DNA of 64,000 nucleotides from Persicitalea sp964500445 (GCA_964500445.1 CAZCOG010000011.1:76624-140623), one strand, 5' to 3'; numbered from the stretch's first letter, positions 34,231 through 43,294 are shown. The notes: generated from the sequence alone by a model not told the origin. Made by a program: numbers and translations.

Positions 34231-35091
34231 ATGAACATCAAACCCTTCATCCTGCTGGCTTCCTTAGGGCTGCTGGCCTCCTGTGACACGAAAAAAGACG
34301 AAAGTGAAGGCATTGACTCAACCACCGTGGCGGAGGCTTCGCTGGAAGAAATCTGGTCCACTGATACCACGCTTATGACGCCCGAATCGGTACTGCTCAA
34401 TGATGGTACTTTGTACGTGTCTCTCATCGATGGCCAGGGCGGCGACAAAGATGGCAAGGGCGGTGTGGCCAAAGTCGGCACCGACGGCCAAATCATCGAC
34501 GCCAACTGGGTGACGGGACTAAGCGCCCCCAAAGGAATGGGGGTTACTGATGGCAACCTTTACGTGACAGACCTGACAGATCTGGTACAGATCGACCTGG
34601 CTACCGGAAAAATCGTTAAGAAAATGGCCGTTGAAGGCGCGACCGGGCTGAATGATGTTTCCGTTGGGTCGGACGGCACCGTTTATTTTTCCGACAAGAA
34701 TACCGGAAAAATCCACACCCTAAAAGACGGGGCAATTGCGACCTACCACGAAGGCATCGACAACCCCAACGGCGTATTGGCCGTAAGCGATGGGCTACTT
34801 TATACCGAAAGTGGCAAGTTGCAAAAAATCGATGCGCAGAAAAACGTGACGACGCTGGCCGACGGTATGGACAAAAGTACCGACGGAATCGAAGAGGTGA
34901 GCCCCGGTGAGTACCTGGTTTCCTGCTGGGCCGGTGAGGTCTATCACGTGAAAGACGGTACTGCGACCAAGCTACTGGACACAAAGAATATCCAGAGCAA
35001 TACGGCGGATATTGGCTACGACGCGGCAAAGAAGATTGTGTACGTACCCACTTTCTTCAAGAATAAGGTAGTAGCTTATCAGTTGAAATAG
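34231..35091 (+). CDS. SMP-30/NHL-like beta-propeller lipoprotein
   Basis: A 286-residue lipoprotein: the signal MNIKPFILLASLGLLASC carries a lipobox with cysteine at about residue 18, followed by an acidic linker. The rest is a repeated beta-propeller pattern (DGTLYVSLIDG, DGNLYVTDLTD, DGTVYFSDKNTGKI, DGLLYTESGKL), resembling SMP-30/gluconolactonase or NHL-type propellers. No lactonase active site can be confirmed. Its stop is followed by GGTCGGC-rich intergenic repeat sequence. Confidence 0.75.
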   Translation: MNIKPFILLASLGLLASCDTKKDESEGIDSTTVAEASLEEIWSTDTTLMTPESVLLNDGTLYVSLIDGQGGDKDGKGGVAKVGTDGQIIDANWVTGLSAPKGMGVTDGNLYVTDLTDLVQIDLATGKIVKKMAVEGATGLNDVSVGSDGTVYFSDKNTGKIHTLKDGAIATYHEGIDNPNGVLAVSDGLLYTESGKLQKIDAQKNVTTLADGMDKSTDGIEEVSPGEYLVSCWAGEVYHVKDGTATKLLDTKNIQSNTADIGYDAAKKIVYVPTFFKNKVVAYQLK

Positions 35092-35186
35092 CGGTCGGCG
35101 GTCGGCTCGGTTCGTCGCTACGATCGGCTGTCGGAAATCATGAAGGCAGATTTTGTACACAACAGAATCTGCTTTTTTTGTTTTTT

Positions 35187-35214
35187 AGCCAAATGCAGAT
35201 GGCCGATAGCCATC
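35187..35214 (+). repeat. Dispersed intergenic repeat, copy 1
   Basis: A 28-base element beginning AGCCAAATGCAGATGGCCGA and ending TAGCCATC. It matches the element at 36407-36434 at 23 of 28 positions, and part of it recurs in inverse orientation at 48323-48350. It lies in the gap between the lipoprotein gene and the CDF transporter gene. Confidence 0.6.
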
Positions 35215-35337
35215 ACAAATTCCCAGTCTGCCAGCTCCTTGCTGGTACTTAATTATTGAGAAATGGGCATTATTTTGCTTGTTTGTGAGCTGGTATATCT
35301 ATTTTAAAGAGAAACCCAACCAATATTCCCGTCACCT

Positions 35338-36258
35338 ATGAGCCAACCTTCTAATTCTAAAACTGCCATTTACGCCGCCATTGCCGCCAATATGGGCATT
35401 GCCATTTCCAAGTTTGTGGCAGCCAGCTTCACCGGTAGCTCGGCCATGATTTCCGAAGGTATTCACTCCGTGGTCGATACCGGCAATGGTCTGTTGCTGC
35501 TGTATGGCATCCGGCAAAGCAGAAAAGAAGCTGACGCCCAACATCCCTTCGGGCACGGAAAAGAGCTGTATTTCTGGTCGCTGATTGTGGCCATTTTGAT
35601 ATTTTCCATTGGTGGCGGTATGTCCTTTTACGAAGGCATCAGCCACATCCGACATCCTCAGCCCCTTTCGGATCCCACCTGGAACTATGTCGTGCTGGGT
35701 CTGGCCGGTATTTTTGAAAGCGTGGCTTTGTTCCTGGCACTCAAACAATTTAATAGTACCCGAACTGAACCCAATTTTTTTAAAGCCATCCGTGCCAGTA
35801 AAGACCCCTCTAATTTTGCTGTTATTTTTGAAGACACTGCCGCGCTGCTGGGTTTGGTAGTAGCTGCCTTGGGGGTGTTCTTGGGACACAAACTCAACAA
35901 CCCCTACCTTGATGGAGTCGCTTCGTTGGTAATTGGACTCATCCTGGCGTCCATTGCCATTTTTCTGGCTTATGAAAGCAAAGGGTTGCTGATTGGGGAA
36001 GGGGCTAATCCGCAGGTTGTCGAAAGCCTAAGCGAGATTATTCGGGCCGAGCCTACGGTGCTGAGCGCCCGGGTGCCGATGACGATGCACTTTGGACCCA
36101 ATGAAGTTTTCCTAGCGCTCGATGTAAACTTTCAACCCAGCCTGACGGCATCGGAAGTCGAACAGGCGGTGGTGCAGCTTGAAAAAAATATCCGGCTCAA
36201 CCATCCCGATGTCAAACGTATTTATATTGAAGCCCGGGCGCTCTCAGCTGACCGTTAA
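35338..36258 (+). CDS. Cation diffusion facilitator (CDF) family transporter
   Basis: A 306-residue inner membrane protein with six predicted helices in the order of CDF/ZitB/FieF exporters. Zinc-site residues are visible: HSVVDTGNG in helix 2 (H-x-x-x-D) and AVIFEDTAALLG in helix 5. The HPFGHGKELYFWSL loop between helices 2 and 3 is the family signature. A C-terminal cytoplasmic domain of about 90 residues (LSEIIRAEPTVLSARVPMTM) follows. It exports zinc or a similar divalent metal using the proton gradient. Start codon ATG at 35338. Confidence 0.92.
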   Translation: MSQPSNSKTAIYAAIAANMGIAISKFVAASFTGSSAMISEGIHSVVDTGNGLLLLYGIRQSRKEADAQHPFGHGKELYFWSLIVAILIFSIGGGMSFYEGISHIRHPQPLSDPTWNYVVLGLAGIFESVALFLALKQFNSTRTEPNFFKAIRASKDPSNFAVIFEDTAALLGLVVAALGVFLGHKLNNPYLDGVASLVIGLILASIAIFLAYESKGLLIGEGANPQVVESLSEIIRAEPTVLSARVPMTMHFGPNEVFLALDVNFQPSLTASEVEQAVVQLEKNIRLNHPDVKRIYIEARALSADR

Positions 36259-36353
36259 AGTTCAGGCGCATGTCTGAGAACTGAGAATTTCCCAGGGTCT
36301 TATCAACTTGATTCAGGCCAGCTCAACTAATTGCAAAATAGGTCTGATTATTT

Positions 36354-36389
36354 AAAAAAGGGGATTCCAATCTTGGAATCCCCTTTTTT
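36354..36389. terminator. Bidirectional intrinsic terminator
   Basis: A perfect palindrome with core GGGGATTCCAA-TC-TTGGAATCCCC, flanked by six As and six Ts, so it ends transcription from both the CDF transporter (plus) and the subunit 3 gene (minus). Confidence 0.92.
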
Positions 36390-36406
36390 ATTAATGAATA
36401 AGCATG

Positions 36407-36434
36407 AGCCAAAAGCTGAAGGCCGATGGCCATT
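36407..36434 (+). repeat. Dispersed intergenic repeat, copy 2
   Basis: AGCCAAAAGCTGAAGGCCGA followed by TGGCCATT. It lies immediately after the terminator and touches the 3' end of the gluconate-dehydrogenase-subunit-3-like gene. See the copies at 35187 and 48323. Confidence 0.6.
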
Positions 36435-36976
36435 TACCCCAGCGCCCAAGCCTTCTGTCCGGGTTTAATCGGAATACAAGCTTCCAGTCGGCCCGGAGTT
36501 TCGAGGTATTCCAGAGCCTGCGTGGCACCGATCTCGGAGGTAAAGTACCCTACGGCCGTGTAGTTTTTCATTTGTTTAAAAAAGGCTTTGTCTGTTTCAA
36601 TCAGTTTCCTCACCATCGACACCTTCTGGTCGTTGCTCAACGCCACGAAGCTTTTGCCAAACGCTGCCTTGCTATCTTTTTCGAACTGGTCGAGGGAAGC
36701 ATAGAATGCCTTCTGCTCCTCCATCGGATGACAGTCGCGGATCACCCGGATAATGAATTGTTCGGCCCCGGCCGCTTTGGCGCCCGGCGTGTCGGTAGTC
36801 GGGATAATGACATCGGCCAATTCAGCCAGCAGTTTTTCCTGCTGCGGCGTGGCGTAGACATTATCACCGAAGTTCGTTTTTTCTCCCAATATGCCGGACA
36901 CTACGGGTCCGGATAGTGCAACGCCACCCATTAGCAGGCTGATTCGTTGCACGGCATCCCTACGATTCATTTTCAT
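36434..36976 (-). CDS. Gluconate 2-dehydrogenase subunit 3 family protein
   Basis: A 180-residue small subunit partner of GMC-type dehydrogenases. It carries a twin-arginine-like leader (MKMNRRDAVQRISLLMGGVALSG). Family features QQEKLLAELADVIIPTTDTPGAKAAG and FIIRVIRDC are intact. It lies 46 bases downstream of a GMC oxidoreductase that has no export signal of its own, so this subunit probably carries its partner across the membrane through Tat, as in known gluconate and fructose dehydrogenases. A c-type cytochrome third subunit is not encoded here. Confidence 0.9.
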   Translation of the reverse strand: MKMNRRDAVQRISLLMGGVALSGPVVSGILGEKTNFGDNVYATPQQEKLLAELADVIIPTTDTPGAKAAGAEQFIIRVIRDCHPMEEQKAFYASLDQFEKDSKAAFGKSFVALSNDQKVSMVRKLIETDKAFFKQMKNYTAVGYFTSEIGATQALEYLETPGRLEACIPIKPGQKAWALG

Positions 36977-37022
36977 GTTTTTTGATTCTAGATGTTGGAT
37001 TATTGAAAAGCCGAATGACCGC

Positions 37023-38738
37023 TTAAATATTCTTTTTCTTCAATTCGCTGACGGCAAAGTCGGCGGCGCGGGCAGTGAGCGCCATGTAGGTCAGCGAGGG
37101 GTTCACGCAGGACGCCGAGGTCATACAGGCTCCGTCTGTCACAAAAACATTTGGCACATCATGCACCTGATTATTGGCGTTTAGTACCGATGTCTTCGGA
37201 TCGCGACCCATGCGGGCGGTACCCATCTCGTGGATTGCCATGCCCATGTAAGACTCACCCTTGTTAATGCGCACATTTTTGACGCCCGCCGCTTCGAGCA
37301 TTTCAGCGGCATCGTTGGCCATGTCCTCTCGCATTTTGTACTCGTTTTCACCATATTGGGCGTCGAAAACTAACAGCGGCATGCCCCACTTATCGGTTTC
37401 TTTCGGATCGAGGTACATTTTGTTATCGTAGTTGGGCAGAGTTTCTCCGAAACCGCCCAGGCCCATGCTCCATGGTCCCGGTTCGGTAGCCTCTTTCTTG
37501 TAGTCAGCCCCGAAACTAAGTTCGGCTACATTGTGCATCCAGTTACCCCGCCGACCACCGCCCTGGTAGCCGAAGCCGCGCAGGTAGTCACGCTTGTCGC
37601 TGCCGATGTTGCGATAGCGCGGAATATAAATACCGTTGTTTCGGCGACCATAATAGTACTTGTCCAGATCGCCCTCCCACTGTCCACCGGCACCCGTGCG
37701 GAAATGGTGATCCATTAGATTGTGACCAAGTTGCTCCGAGTCATTACCCAGACCATTCGGAAAGCGGTTGGAGGTAGAATTGAGCAGGATAGCCGTGGAC
37801 GCCATCGCCGAAGCACACACGAAAATAATTTTCGCATTGTACACCCGCACGTCCATAGATACAGAGTCCACCACGCGAACACCCGTAGCGCGCTTAGAAT
37901 TCTCGTCATAAATCAAATTGGTCACGACCGAATCAGGCCGCAAAGTCAACAGGCCCGTCTTTGCAGCGGGTGGCAGGGTACAGGATTGAGTACTGAAATA
38001 CGCACCGTAGGGACAGCCCAGGTTACACTTGGCGCGGTACTGGCAAGGGGCGCGACCAATACCCATCTGCTCCTTCTTGGCTTCGGAAAGGTTGGCCACG
38101 CGACCAATCGTCATGGTTCGGCCCGGAAAGTTTTTCTCGATCCGCTTGCGCACTTCCTTCTCTACGCAAAACATTTCCATCGGAGCCAGAAAATCGCTGT
38201 CGGGTAGTTGGGGAAGTCCCAGTTTTTCACCCGAAATACCAACGTGTTTCTCGACGTAGGAATACCAGGGCGCAATGTCTTTATAACGAATTGGCCAGTC
38301 CACTGCAATGCCTTCCTTGGCGTTGGCCTCAAAGTCGATGTCAGACAAACGGTACGACTGCCTTCCCCATAAAATAGACTTACCGCCGACGATATTTGGC
38401 CGGAACCAGTCGAAGCGCTTCACTTCTTTATAGAGCGAGTCGGCATCGTCCATCCAGTAGTTTTCGGTCATTTCGTTGTACGGGTAATCTCGCGCCAGCT
38501 TGGGGTGTGATGCCTTCTGTTCCGTTGTAAGCTTGCCGTTGTACCGAAACTCCCAGGGCGGCTTGGTGGCATTCTCGTAGCCGGTAACGTGCTCAAGCTG
38601 GCGGCCCCGCTCGAGCATGATCACTTTCAAGCCTTTCTCGGTCAGCTCTTTGGCCGCCCAGCCGCCTGTGACCCCGGAACCGATAATGATGGCATCGTAA
38701 GTGTTTTCTTTGGTCGCTTTAAGGTTTAGATTAGCCAC
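37023..38738 (-). CDS. GMC family FAD oxidoreductase (large subunit)
   Basis: A 571-residue flavoprotein that oxidises a sugar or polyol. The FAD-binding motif AIIIGSGVTGGWAAKELTEKG is near the N terminus; C-terminal HEMGTARMGRDPKTSVLNANN and VFVTDGACMTSASCVNPSLT are the GMC closing motifs with the catalytic histidine region. A cysteine cluster (CQYRAKCNLGC, about residue 230-245) is a plausible iron-sulfur or disulfide site. No signal peptide is present; export likely depends on the adjacent subunit 3. It is the first gene of a two-gene operon. Confidence 0.9.
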   Translation of the reverse strand: MANLNLKATKENTYDAIIIGSGVTGGWAAKELTEKGLKVIMLERGRQLEHVTGYENATKPPWEFRYNGKLTTEQKASHPKLARDYPYNEMTENYWMDDADSLYKEVKRFDWFRPNIVGGKSILWGRQSYRLSDIDFEANAKEGIAVDWPIRYKDIAPWYSYVEKHVGISGEKLGLPQLPDSDFLAPMEMFCVEKEVRKRIEKNFPGRTMTIGRVANLSEAKKEQMGIGRAPCQYRAKCNLGCPYGAYFSTQSCTLPPAAKTGLLTLRPDSVVTNLIYDENSKRATGVRVVDSVSMDVRVYNAKIIFVCASAMASTAILLNSTSNRFPNGLGNDSEQLGHNLMDHHFRTGAGGQWEGDLDKYYYGRRNNGIYIPRYRNIGSDKRDYLRGFGYQGGGRRGNWMHNVAELSFGADYKKEATEPGPWSMGLGGFGETLPNYDNKMYLDPKETDKWGMPLLVFDAQYGENEYKMREDMANDAAEMLEAAGVKNVRINKGESYMGMAIHEMGTARMGRDPKTSVLNANNQVHDVPNVFVTDGACMTSASCVNPSLTYMALTARAADFAVSELKKKNI

Positions 38739-38843
38739 TTTCTGGTTTAAAGTTTAAGTGTTTAACTGTTAATATATTCAGCTCGGTAGTTGCGCTTGTT
38801 CAAATTCCGAAGTACCCAGCGCTGTACTGAATGAAGACGATAC

Positions 38844-40322
38844 TTAACGACTATATCCCTGATTTCTGATTTTTTCCAGCCTTGCCGCCAGCTCTTTGGC
38901 TTTATCGGCATTTTTTTTCTTGAGATCTTTCGTTTCCCCGGGATCTGACGACAGATTATACAGTTGTCCGCTGGGTTGGCCCAGCTGCGCTTCTACTCGC
39001 TTGGGTTCAGTAAAGCCACCTGAGCCCAGTGCTTCGACATACTTCCAGTCGCCTTCTCGAATGGCCAGCATACCGTCGCCAGACTGATGGATAATAGATT
39101 CCCGAACCGTTCTGGTACTTTTCCCATTCCAGACGGGCCAGAAATTAAAACTATCCTCGGCTGTATTTTTACTTATTGACACATTCACAATGCTTGCTAG
39201 CGACGCAAATACATCCGTTAAGCAAAACGCCTGGTCGGTCTTGGTACTCGGCTTTATTTGGCCTGGCCATTTGACAAAAAATGGCTCGCGGTGACCCGCT
39301 TCGTAGATATCCGCCTTCATACCTCGCCAGTCGGCATTGGCTCGGTGGTTAAACTGGTCAATTTCAGGCTGCCGCCAGTAGGCTCCGTTATCGGATGTGA
39401 AAATGACCAGCGTATTTTCGGATAAATTCAGACTGTCCAGCAGGGCTACAATTCGCCCCACGGCGGCATCGGTCTGAGCCACAAAATCACCGTAAAGCCC
39501 CACCTTGGAACTACCCTTAAACGGGGCTACAGGTACCCATGGCGTATGCGGGGAATTGAGAGGAAAGTACAGGAAAAAGGGTTTGTCTTTGTTTTCTTTG
39601 ACAAAATCTTCGGTCTCGTTCACGAAAGTGGGCAATGTGCTTTCAATCGTAAAATCCTGCGCAATCACGCCGCCCCGGTGAAAGCGGTTGATGTGGCGAC
39701 CTTCGGTAAGTTCTGGTTCGCCCGCGTAGGGCTGCATGGGTAAGCCAAGTACTTCGCCATTCCTGACAAAACAGTAAGGCTCCATATCCAGCGAAGCCGG
39801 AATGATAAACGACTCATCGAAGCCGGCCAGTTTAGGCCCAGGGGCTGATTTGGCAAAATCCACATTATTACCATCAGGATACACGCCCTCTTTATCGGCT
39901 TTCGCATCTACCTTTTTTGTCTGCCAGTCGAGACCCAGGTGCCACTTGCCGATACAGGCAGTTTGGTACCCCTGTTTTTGCAACATCGAAGCGATGGTTT
40001 CCCGGCCTTCTTCGATCAATGGCGGCGAATAGCCGTGCAGCACTCCTTGCTTCATGCGCGAACGCCAGGAGTAACGGCCCGTTAGCAGAGCATAGCGCGT
40101 GGGCGTACAGACCGCCGAAGGCGAGTGCGCATTGGTGAAACTCATGCCTGCTTTTGCCAGAGCGTCTATGTGAGGCGTTTTGGTTTTAGCATCCGGGTTA
40201 AGATAACCCACATCACCGAAGCCAAGGTCATCGGCCATGATGAGTACAATGTTCGGATTTTTACTTTGGCTAAAACCCGAAGAGGCAACAAGCAATAAAA
40301 GCAGGGCGGAAACGAATCTCAT
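38844..40322 (-). CDS. Secreted arylsulfatase-type sulfatase
   Basis: A 492-residue exported sulfatase. I start at ATG 40322, where the signal peptide MRFVSALLLLLVASSGFS begins; nine further codons upstream are unneeded. Metal-binding IVLIMADDLGFGDVGY and the formylglycine motif CTPTRYALLTGRY (C-x-P-x-R, cysteine type) are intact, as is FTSDNGAYW. It needs the formylglycine-generating enzyme, which is not in the window. Substrate may be a sulfated polysaccharide or aryl sulfate. The gene is divergent from the D-threonine-aldolase-family gene. Confidence 0.93.
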   Translation of the reverse strand: MRFVSALLLLLVASSGFSQSKNPNIVLIMADDLGFGDVGYLNPDAKTKTPHIDALAKAGMSFTNAHSPSAVCTPTRYALLTGRYSWRSRMKQGVLHGYSPPLIEEGRETIASMLQKQGYQTACIGKWHLGLDWQTKKVDAKADKEGVYPDGNNVDFAKSAPGPKLAGFDESFIIPASLDMEPYCFVRNGEVLGLPMQPYAGEPELTEGRHINRFHRGGVIAQDFTIESTLPTFVNETEDFVKENKDKPFFLYFPLNSPHTPWVPVAPFKGSSKVGLYGDFVAQTDAAVGRIVALLDSLNLSENTLVIFTSDNGAYWRQPEIDQFNHRANADWRGMKADIYEAGHREPFFVKWPGQIKPSTKTDQAFCLTDVFASLASIVNVSISKNTAEDSFNFWPVWNGKSTRTVRESIIHQSGDGMLAIREGDWKYVEALGSGGFTEPKRVEAQLGQPSGQLYNLSSDPGETKDLKKKNADKAKELAARLEKIRNQGYSR

Positions 40323-40363
40323 GGAGGCTGGGGAAAGAATAGGGTTCAATTGTTCAAATTAGC

Positions 40364-40371
40364 TATTTTTG
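40364..40371 (+). promoter_or_regulatory. Candidate minus-7 element before the D-threonine-aldolase-family gene
   Basis: TATTTTTG matches TAnnTTTG and lies about 40 bases before the TTG start. No matching TTTG box is seen 19-21 bases upstream. Confidence 0.4.
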
Positions 40372-40410
40372 CTTAACTGAAAACGACTTTTTAATCCAAA
40401 ACTACTTCCC

Positions 40411-41529
40411 TTGAACGCTACCGCTTCCGCCGCCTGGTACGAAATTCGGAATCCTGAAAATGTATTTTCCCCCAGTTTGTTGATTTATAAAGATCGAGTT
40501 GCCGCCAATATCGAAGCCATGATCGACATAGTGGGCGACCCGGAACGCCTGGTACCGCATGTGAAAACTCACAAAATGGCGGAGGTCATTCAGATGCAGC
40601 TGGATGCGGGCATTAACAAATTTAAGTGCGCCACCATCGCCGAAGCCGAATTACTGGCCGAAACTGGCGCTCGATGGGTGTTGATAGCCTACCAACTAGT
40701 TGGCCCGAACATACAACGGCTACTGGATTTGAGGGCAAAGTACCCTGAGGTACATTTTGCTTCCTTGGTAGACTCCCTGGATTCGGCCCAAATGCTGAAT
40801 TCTCAGGCTGAGGGAGAGGTATTTCATGTTTTCATTGATGTCAACAACGGCATGGACCGTTCCGGTTATCCTGTCGAGGATAATTTGCTCAATCTCTATA
40901 AAAAAATCGCAGTACTACCGCAGCTTGATTTGCAAGGACTGCATGTGTACGATGGCCACATTCGTGATCAGGATTTTGCCGAAAGAAAACTGCATAGCGA
41001 CGCGGATTTCGCTCCGGTGGAAGTACTTCGGGAGCAAATAATCAGTGAGGGATTAAGCGAGCCGATGATTATTGCGGGCGGAACGCCTACGTTCAACGTG
41101 CACGCCCTGCGGGATGGTATTTATTGCAGTCCAGGTACTTGTCCGCTTTGGGATTGGGGTTACGGCGACCGTTTTTTGGACCAGCCTTTCCAACATGCGG
41201 CACTGGTTGTGACGCGGGTAATCTCGAAGCCCACCGAAGGCATTATCACGGTTGATCTGGGCCATAAGGCCGTAGCCGCCGAAAACCCGATTGAGCGGCG
41301 TTTCAGATTCTTGAACCTGGAAAATTACGAGGTACTTAGCCAAAGCGAGGAGCATGGCGTGATCAAAGTCAAAGGCTGGGAGGCCGTTCAGCTTGGCGAT
41401 TTACTTTACGCTCTCCCCTACCATATTTGTCCTACGGTAGCCCTGCACGAAACAGCGTCTATAATAGTAGATGGTCAGGTAACGGAGGAATGGGAAGTCC
41501 GAGCGCGGCGTCGGCGGATTACCGTTTAA
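40411..41529 (+). CDS. D-threonine aldolase / D-serine dehydratase-like PLP enzyme
   Basis: A 372-residue fold-type III PLP enzyme of the alanine-racemase N-terminal superfamily. The PLP lysine is in LVPHVKTHKMAE, and the metal-site motif YHICPTVALHE (H-x-C) near the C terminus matches D-threonine aldolase and eukaryotic-type D-serine dehydratase. It would cleave D-threonine to glycine and acetaldehyde, or deaminate D-serine. The start is TTG at 40411; no ATG lies in frame upstream of the conserved N terminus. It is convergent with the HTH regulator gene, whose stop is 6 bases away. Confidence 0.88.
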   Translation: MNATASAAWYEIRNPENVFSPSLLIYKDRVAANIEAMIDIVGDPERLVPHVKTHKMAEVIQMQLDAGINKFKCATIAEAELLAETGARWVLIAYQLVGPNIQRLLDLRAKYPEVHFASLVDSLDSAQMLNSQAEGEVFHVFIDVNNGMDRSGYPVEDNLLNLYKKIAVLPQLDLQGLHVYDGHIRDQDFAERKLHSDADFAPVEVLREQIISEGLSEPMIIAGGTPTFNVHALRDGIYCSPGTCPLWDWGYGDRFLDQPFQHAALVVTRVISKPTEGIITVDLGHKAVAAENPIERRFRFLNLENYEVLSQSEEHGVIKVKGWEAVQLGDLLYALPYHICPTVALHETASIIVDGQVTEEWEVRARRRRITV

Positions 41530-41534
41530 AAAAC

Positions 41535-41834
41535 CTACTGCTCTCGTCGCACCAGCGCTTCCAAAGCGTCCAGATGTTCGGCAAACGCTTTTTGCCCCTT
41601 TTGGGTAGCAAGGTAAGTCGTGAGTGGCTTTCGCCCGACAAACTGTTTTTGCACTTCCAGAAAATCCAGTTCTTCGAGTGCCCGCAGGTGCGAGGCCAGA
41701 TTACCGTCGGTTAGTTGCAGCAGGTCTTTCAACTCGTTGAAACTTACCGACTCGTTCACCACCAGTACCGACATTACGCCCAGCCGGACTTTGCTCTCAA
41801 AGACTTTATTAAATTTTTCCAGCCAGGTGATCAT
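41535..41834 (-). CDS. Winged-helix transcriptional regulator
   Basis: A 99-residue single-domain DNA-binding protein. The pattern VFESKVRLGVMSVLVVNESVSF, then NELKDLLQLTDGNLASHLRAL and a wing with VQKQFVGRKPLTTYLAT, matches the HTH_34/MarR-ArsR-like winged helix group that in Bacteroidota often pairs with small membrane proteins. It would repress its own locus. I use the ATG at 41834 because the preceding codon is TTG. It follows the membrane protein gene on the same strand, with a hairpin in the gap. Confidence 0.85.
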   Translation of the reverse strand: MITWLEKFNKVFESKVRLGVMSVLVVNESVSFNELKDLLQLTDGNLASHLRALEELDFLEVQKQFVGRKPLTTYLATQKGQKAFAEHLDALEALVRREQ

Positions 41835-41855
41835 CAATTTGGAATTAGTGATTTA

Positions 41856-41895
41856 GTGAATGTCGGAATGCAGGAAAAAATATTCCGACATTCAC
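41856..41895. other. Long hairpin between the membrane protein and regulator genes
   Basis: GTGAATGTCGGAAT and ATTCCGACATTCAC form a perfect 14-bp stem with a 12-base A-rich loop (minus-strand loop has six Us). Outer bases GGAATT/AATTCC can extend the pairing. No U tract follows, so it may tune expression between the two cistrons. Confidence 0.6.
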
Positions 41896-41905
41896 CAATT
41901 CCTCA

Positions 41906-42541
41906 TTATTCTTCGTGTCGAAAGTGCATCAATGCTCCGTAAAATATATGCAGGAAGCCAAAACCAATGATCCAGCAGAGAAACAAGTCAGCATAGGTAC
42001 TTACGAACATCGCGGCGCATCCCAGGGCAATTTCGGAAATACCCAGGTAGGTCACCTCCTTCCAGGTATGTTTGCCGGCATTGACCAGGGCCAGGCCATA
42101 AAATATGAGTGTGGCGGGAAACACCAGCATCGAAGGACCTTTGAATAAAATAGCCAGACAGAAAATTCCGCCTGCCATAAGTGGCGCAGCCATACTATAA
42201 AGCAGCCGGCGCGAGGCCGAATTCCACACACTCGTTCCCCGGCGGTAGGCTTTGCGGGCCGACAAAACAATAACTACCGTTAGCGAAACTACCAGAACCG
42301 AGAGGCTGTCCAAAAGCAAAAACAAAATCATTTCCTGCCGGTGGCCGGCGCGCAGATTCCAATAAAGCGTCCCATTTTGGGGTGCCCAGGCAGTGTGATA
42401 CTGGTAATAGGCGGCGCCCGCCCCGGCCAGTGCCACCAGTCCCATCACAATACCAGACAAGCCACTTAATGACAAGAACTTAGAAGAACGCTCCATGAGC
42501 GCTTTGATCTCCTGTAAGGTCTGTAAAGATTCTGAACTCAA
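41906..42541 (-). CDS. Multi-spanning membrane protein paired with a regulator
   Basis: A 211-residue protein I do not assign to a named function. A short N-terminal amphipathic helix (ESLQTLQEIKALMERSSKFL) precedes about six predicted membrane helices (LSGIVMGLVALAGAGAAYY, MILFLLLDSLSVLVVSLTVVI and later ones). It lies 71 bases upstream of a winged-helix regulator on the same strand, an arrangement frequent in Bacteroidota where the regulator controls the pair. No catalytic or transport motif is visible. Confidence 0.7.
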   Translation of the reverse strand: MSSESLQTLQEIKALMERSSKFLSLSGLSGIVMGLVALAGAGAAYYQYHTAWAPQNGTLYWNLRAGHRQEMILFLLLDSLSVLVVSLTVVIVLSARKAYRRGTSVWNSASRRLLYSMAAPLMAGGIFCLAILFKGPSMLVFPATLIFYGLALVNAGKHTWKEVTYLGISEIALGCAAMFVSTYADLFLCWIIGFGFLHIFYGALMHFRHEE

Positions 42542-42607
42542 TGCTAAACGAGGGAATGAGCGGCTGGTCGCAAAGTGAATATCAGACCAGGGTCCGCGCC
42601 GGGATGA

Positions 42608-43294
42608 TTATTCGCTGAGAGATTCATACTTCCGCAATTCGTAGTACGCATAAAACGCCAGGTACACCAGTAAAAGCGAAAAGGTAAATGCGACGGTCAA
42701 CTGGCGGGCCAGGTGGTTATGGGCACTATCCCAAATGGCCCAGCCCAGCGCCATCGGATTGGTAAGAATGTCCCAACTATTCCAGCGACCGTAGCGCCCC
42801 AGATAAATACCAAAGGCTATCAAGCCCGATGAGGACAGAACGCCCAGCCAGGCTAATAGTGAACTGTGCCGTCCGGCTACGATTTTGTGGATGATATACC
42901 ATGAATAGGTACCTGCCAACAGGCCCGTCATCGCAAAGCTAAAAAACATCAGCGAGTCATACCAGATGGTGGTCGGATTGGCGTGCCTGATGTGCATGAG
43001 ATCGGTGATCATGTAAAAAGAGTTGGGAACCAACAGCAACCATAGAGCCATTCCGGCGAGCCGTGGTAGCAGCGATAGCCGGTCGATTTGGTCAAGTTCC
43101 TGGAGTGCTTTGGCGACAAGCAGCGGCAGCAGGGCCAGAAACAGGTTCCAGACCATGAAGCGGTAGTTGCCGTCGTGGGTGGCTATTACCCGGAAGACCC
43201 ATAGACTGACACTCATCCCGGACACGATGCCCAGCAGTAAGAATTTGGGGTTCCGATACAAGTAGCGGAGTAGAATGGGTACGGTGATTTCCAT
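42608..43294 (-). CDS. DUF1361 family membrane protein
   Basis: A 228-residue membrane protein with seven predicted helices. The loop WLLLVPNSFYMITDLMHI between helices is the DUF1361 signature, with conserved asparagine and aspartate residues that may bind a ligand or metal. The family function is unknown. The gene is the first of the minus-strand run that continues into the 211-residue membrane protein and the regulator, with 66 bases between, so coexpression is possible. Confidence 0.85.
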   Translation of the reverse strand: MEITVPILLRYLYRNPKFLLLGIVSGMSVSLWVFRVIATHDGNYRFMVWNLFLALLPLLVAKALQELDQIDRLSLLPRLAGMALWLLLVPNSFYMITDLMHIRHANPTTIWYDSLMFFSFAMTGLLAGTYSWYIIHKIVAGRHSSLLAWLGVLSSSGLIAFGIYLGRYGRWNSWDILTNPMALGWAIWDSAHNHLARQLTVAFTFSLLLVYLAFYAYYELRKYESLSE

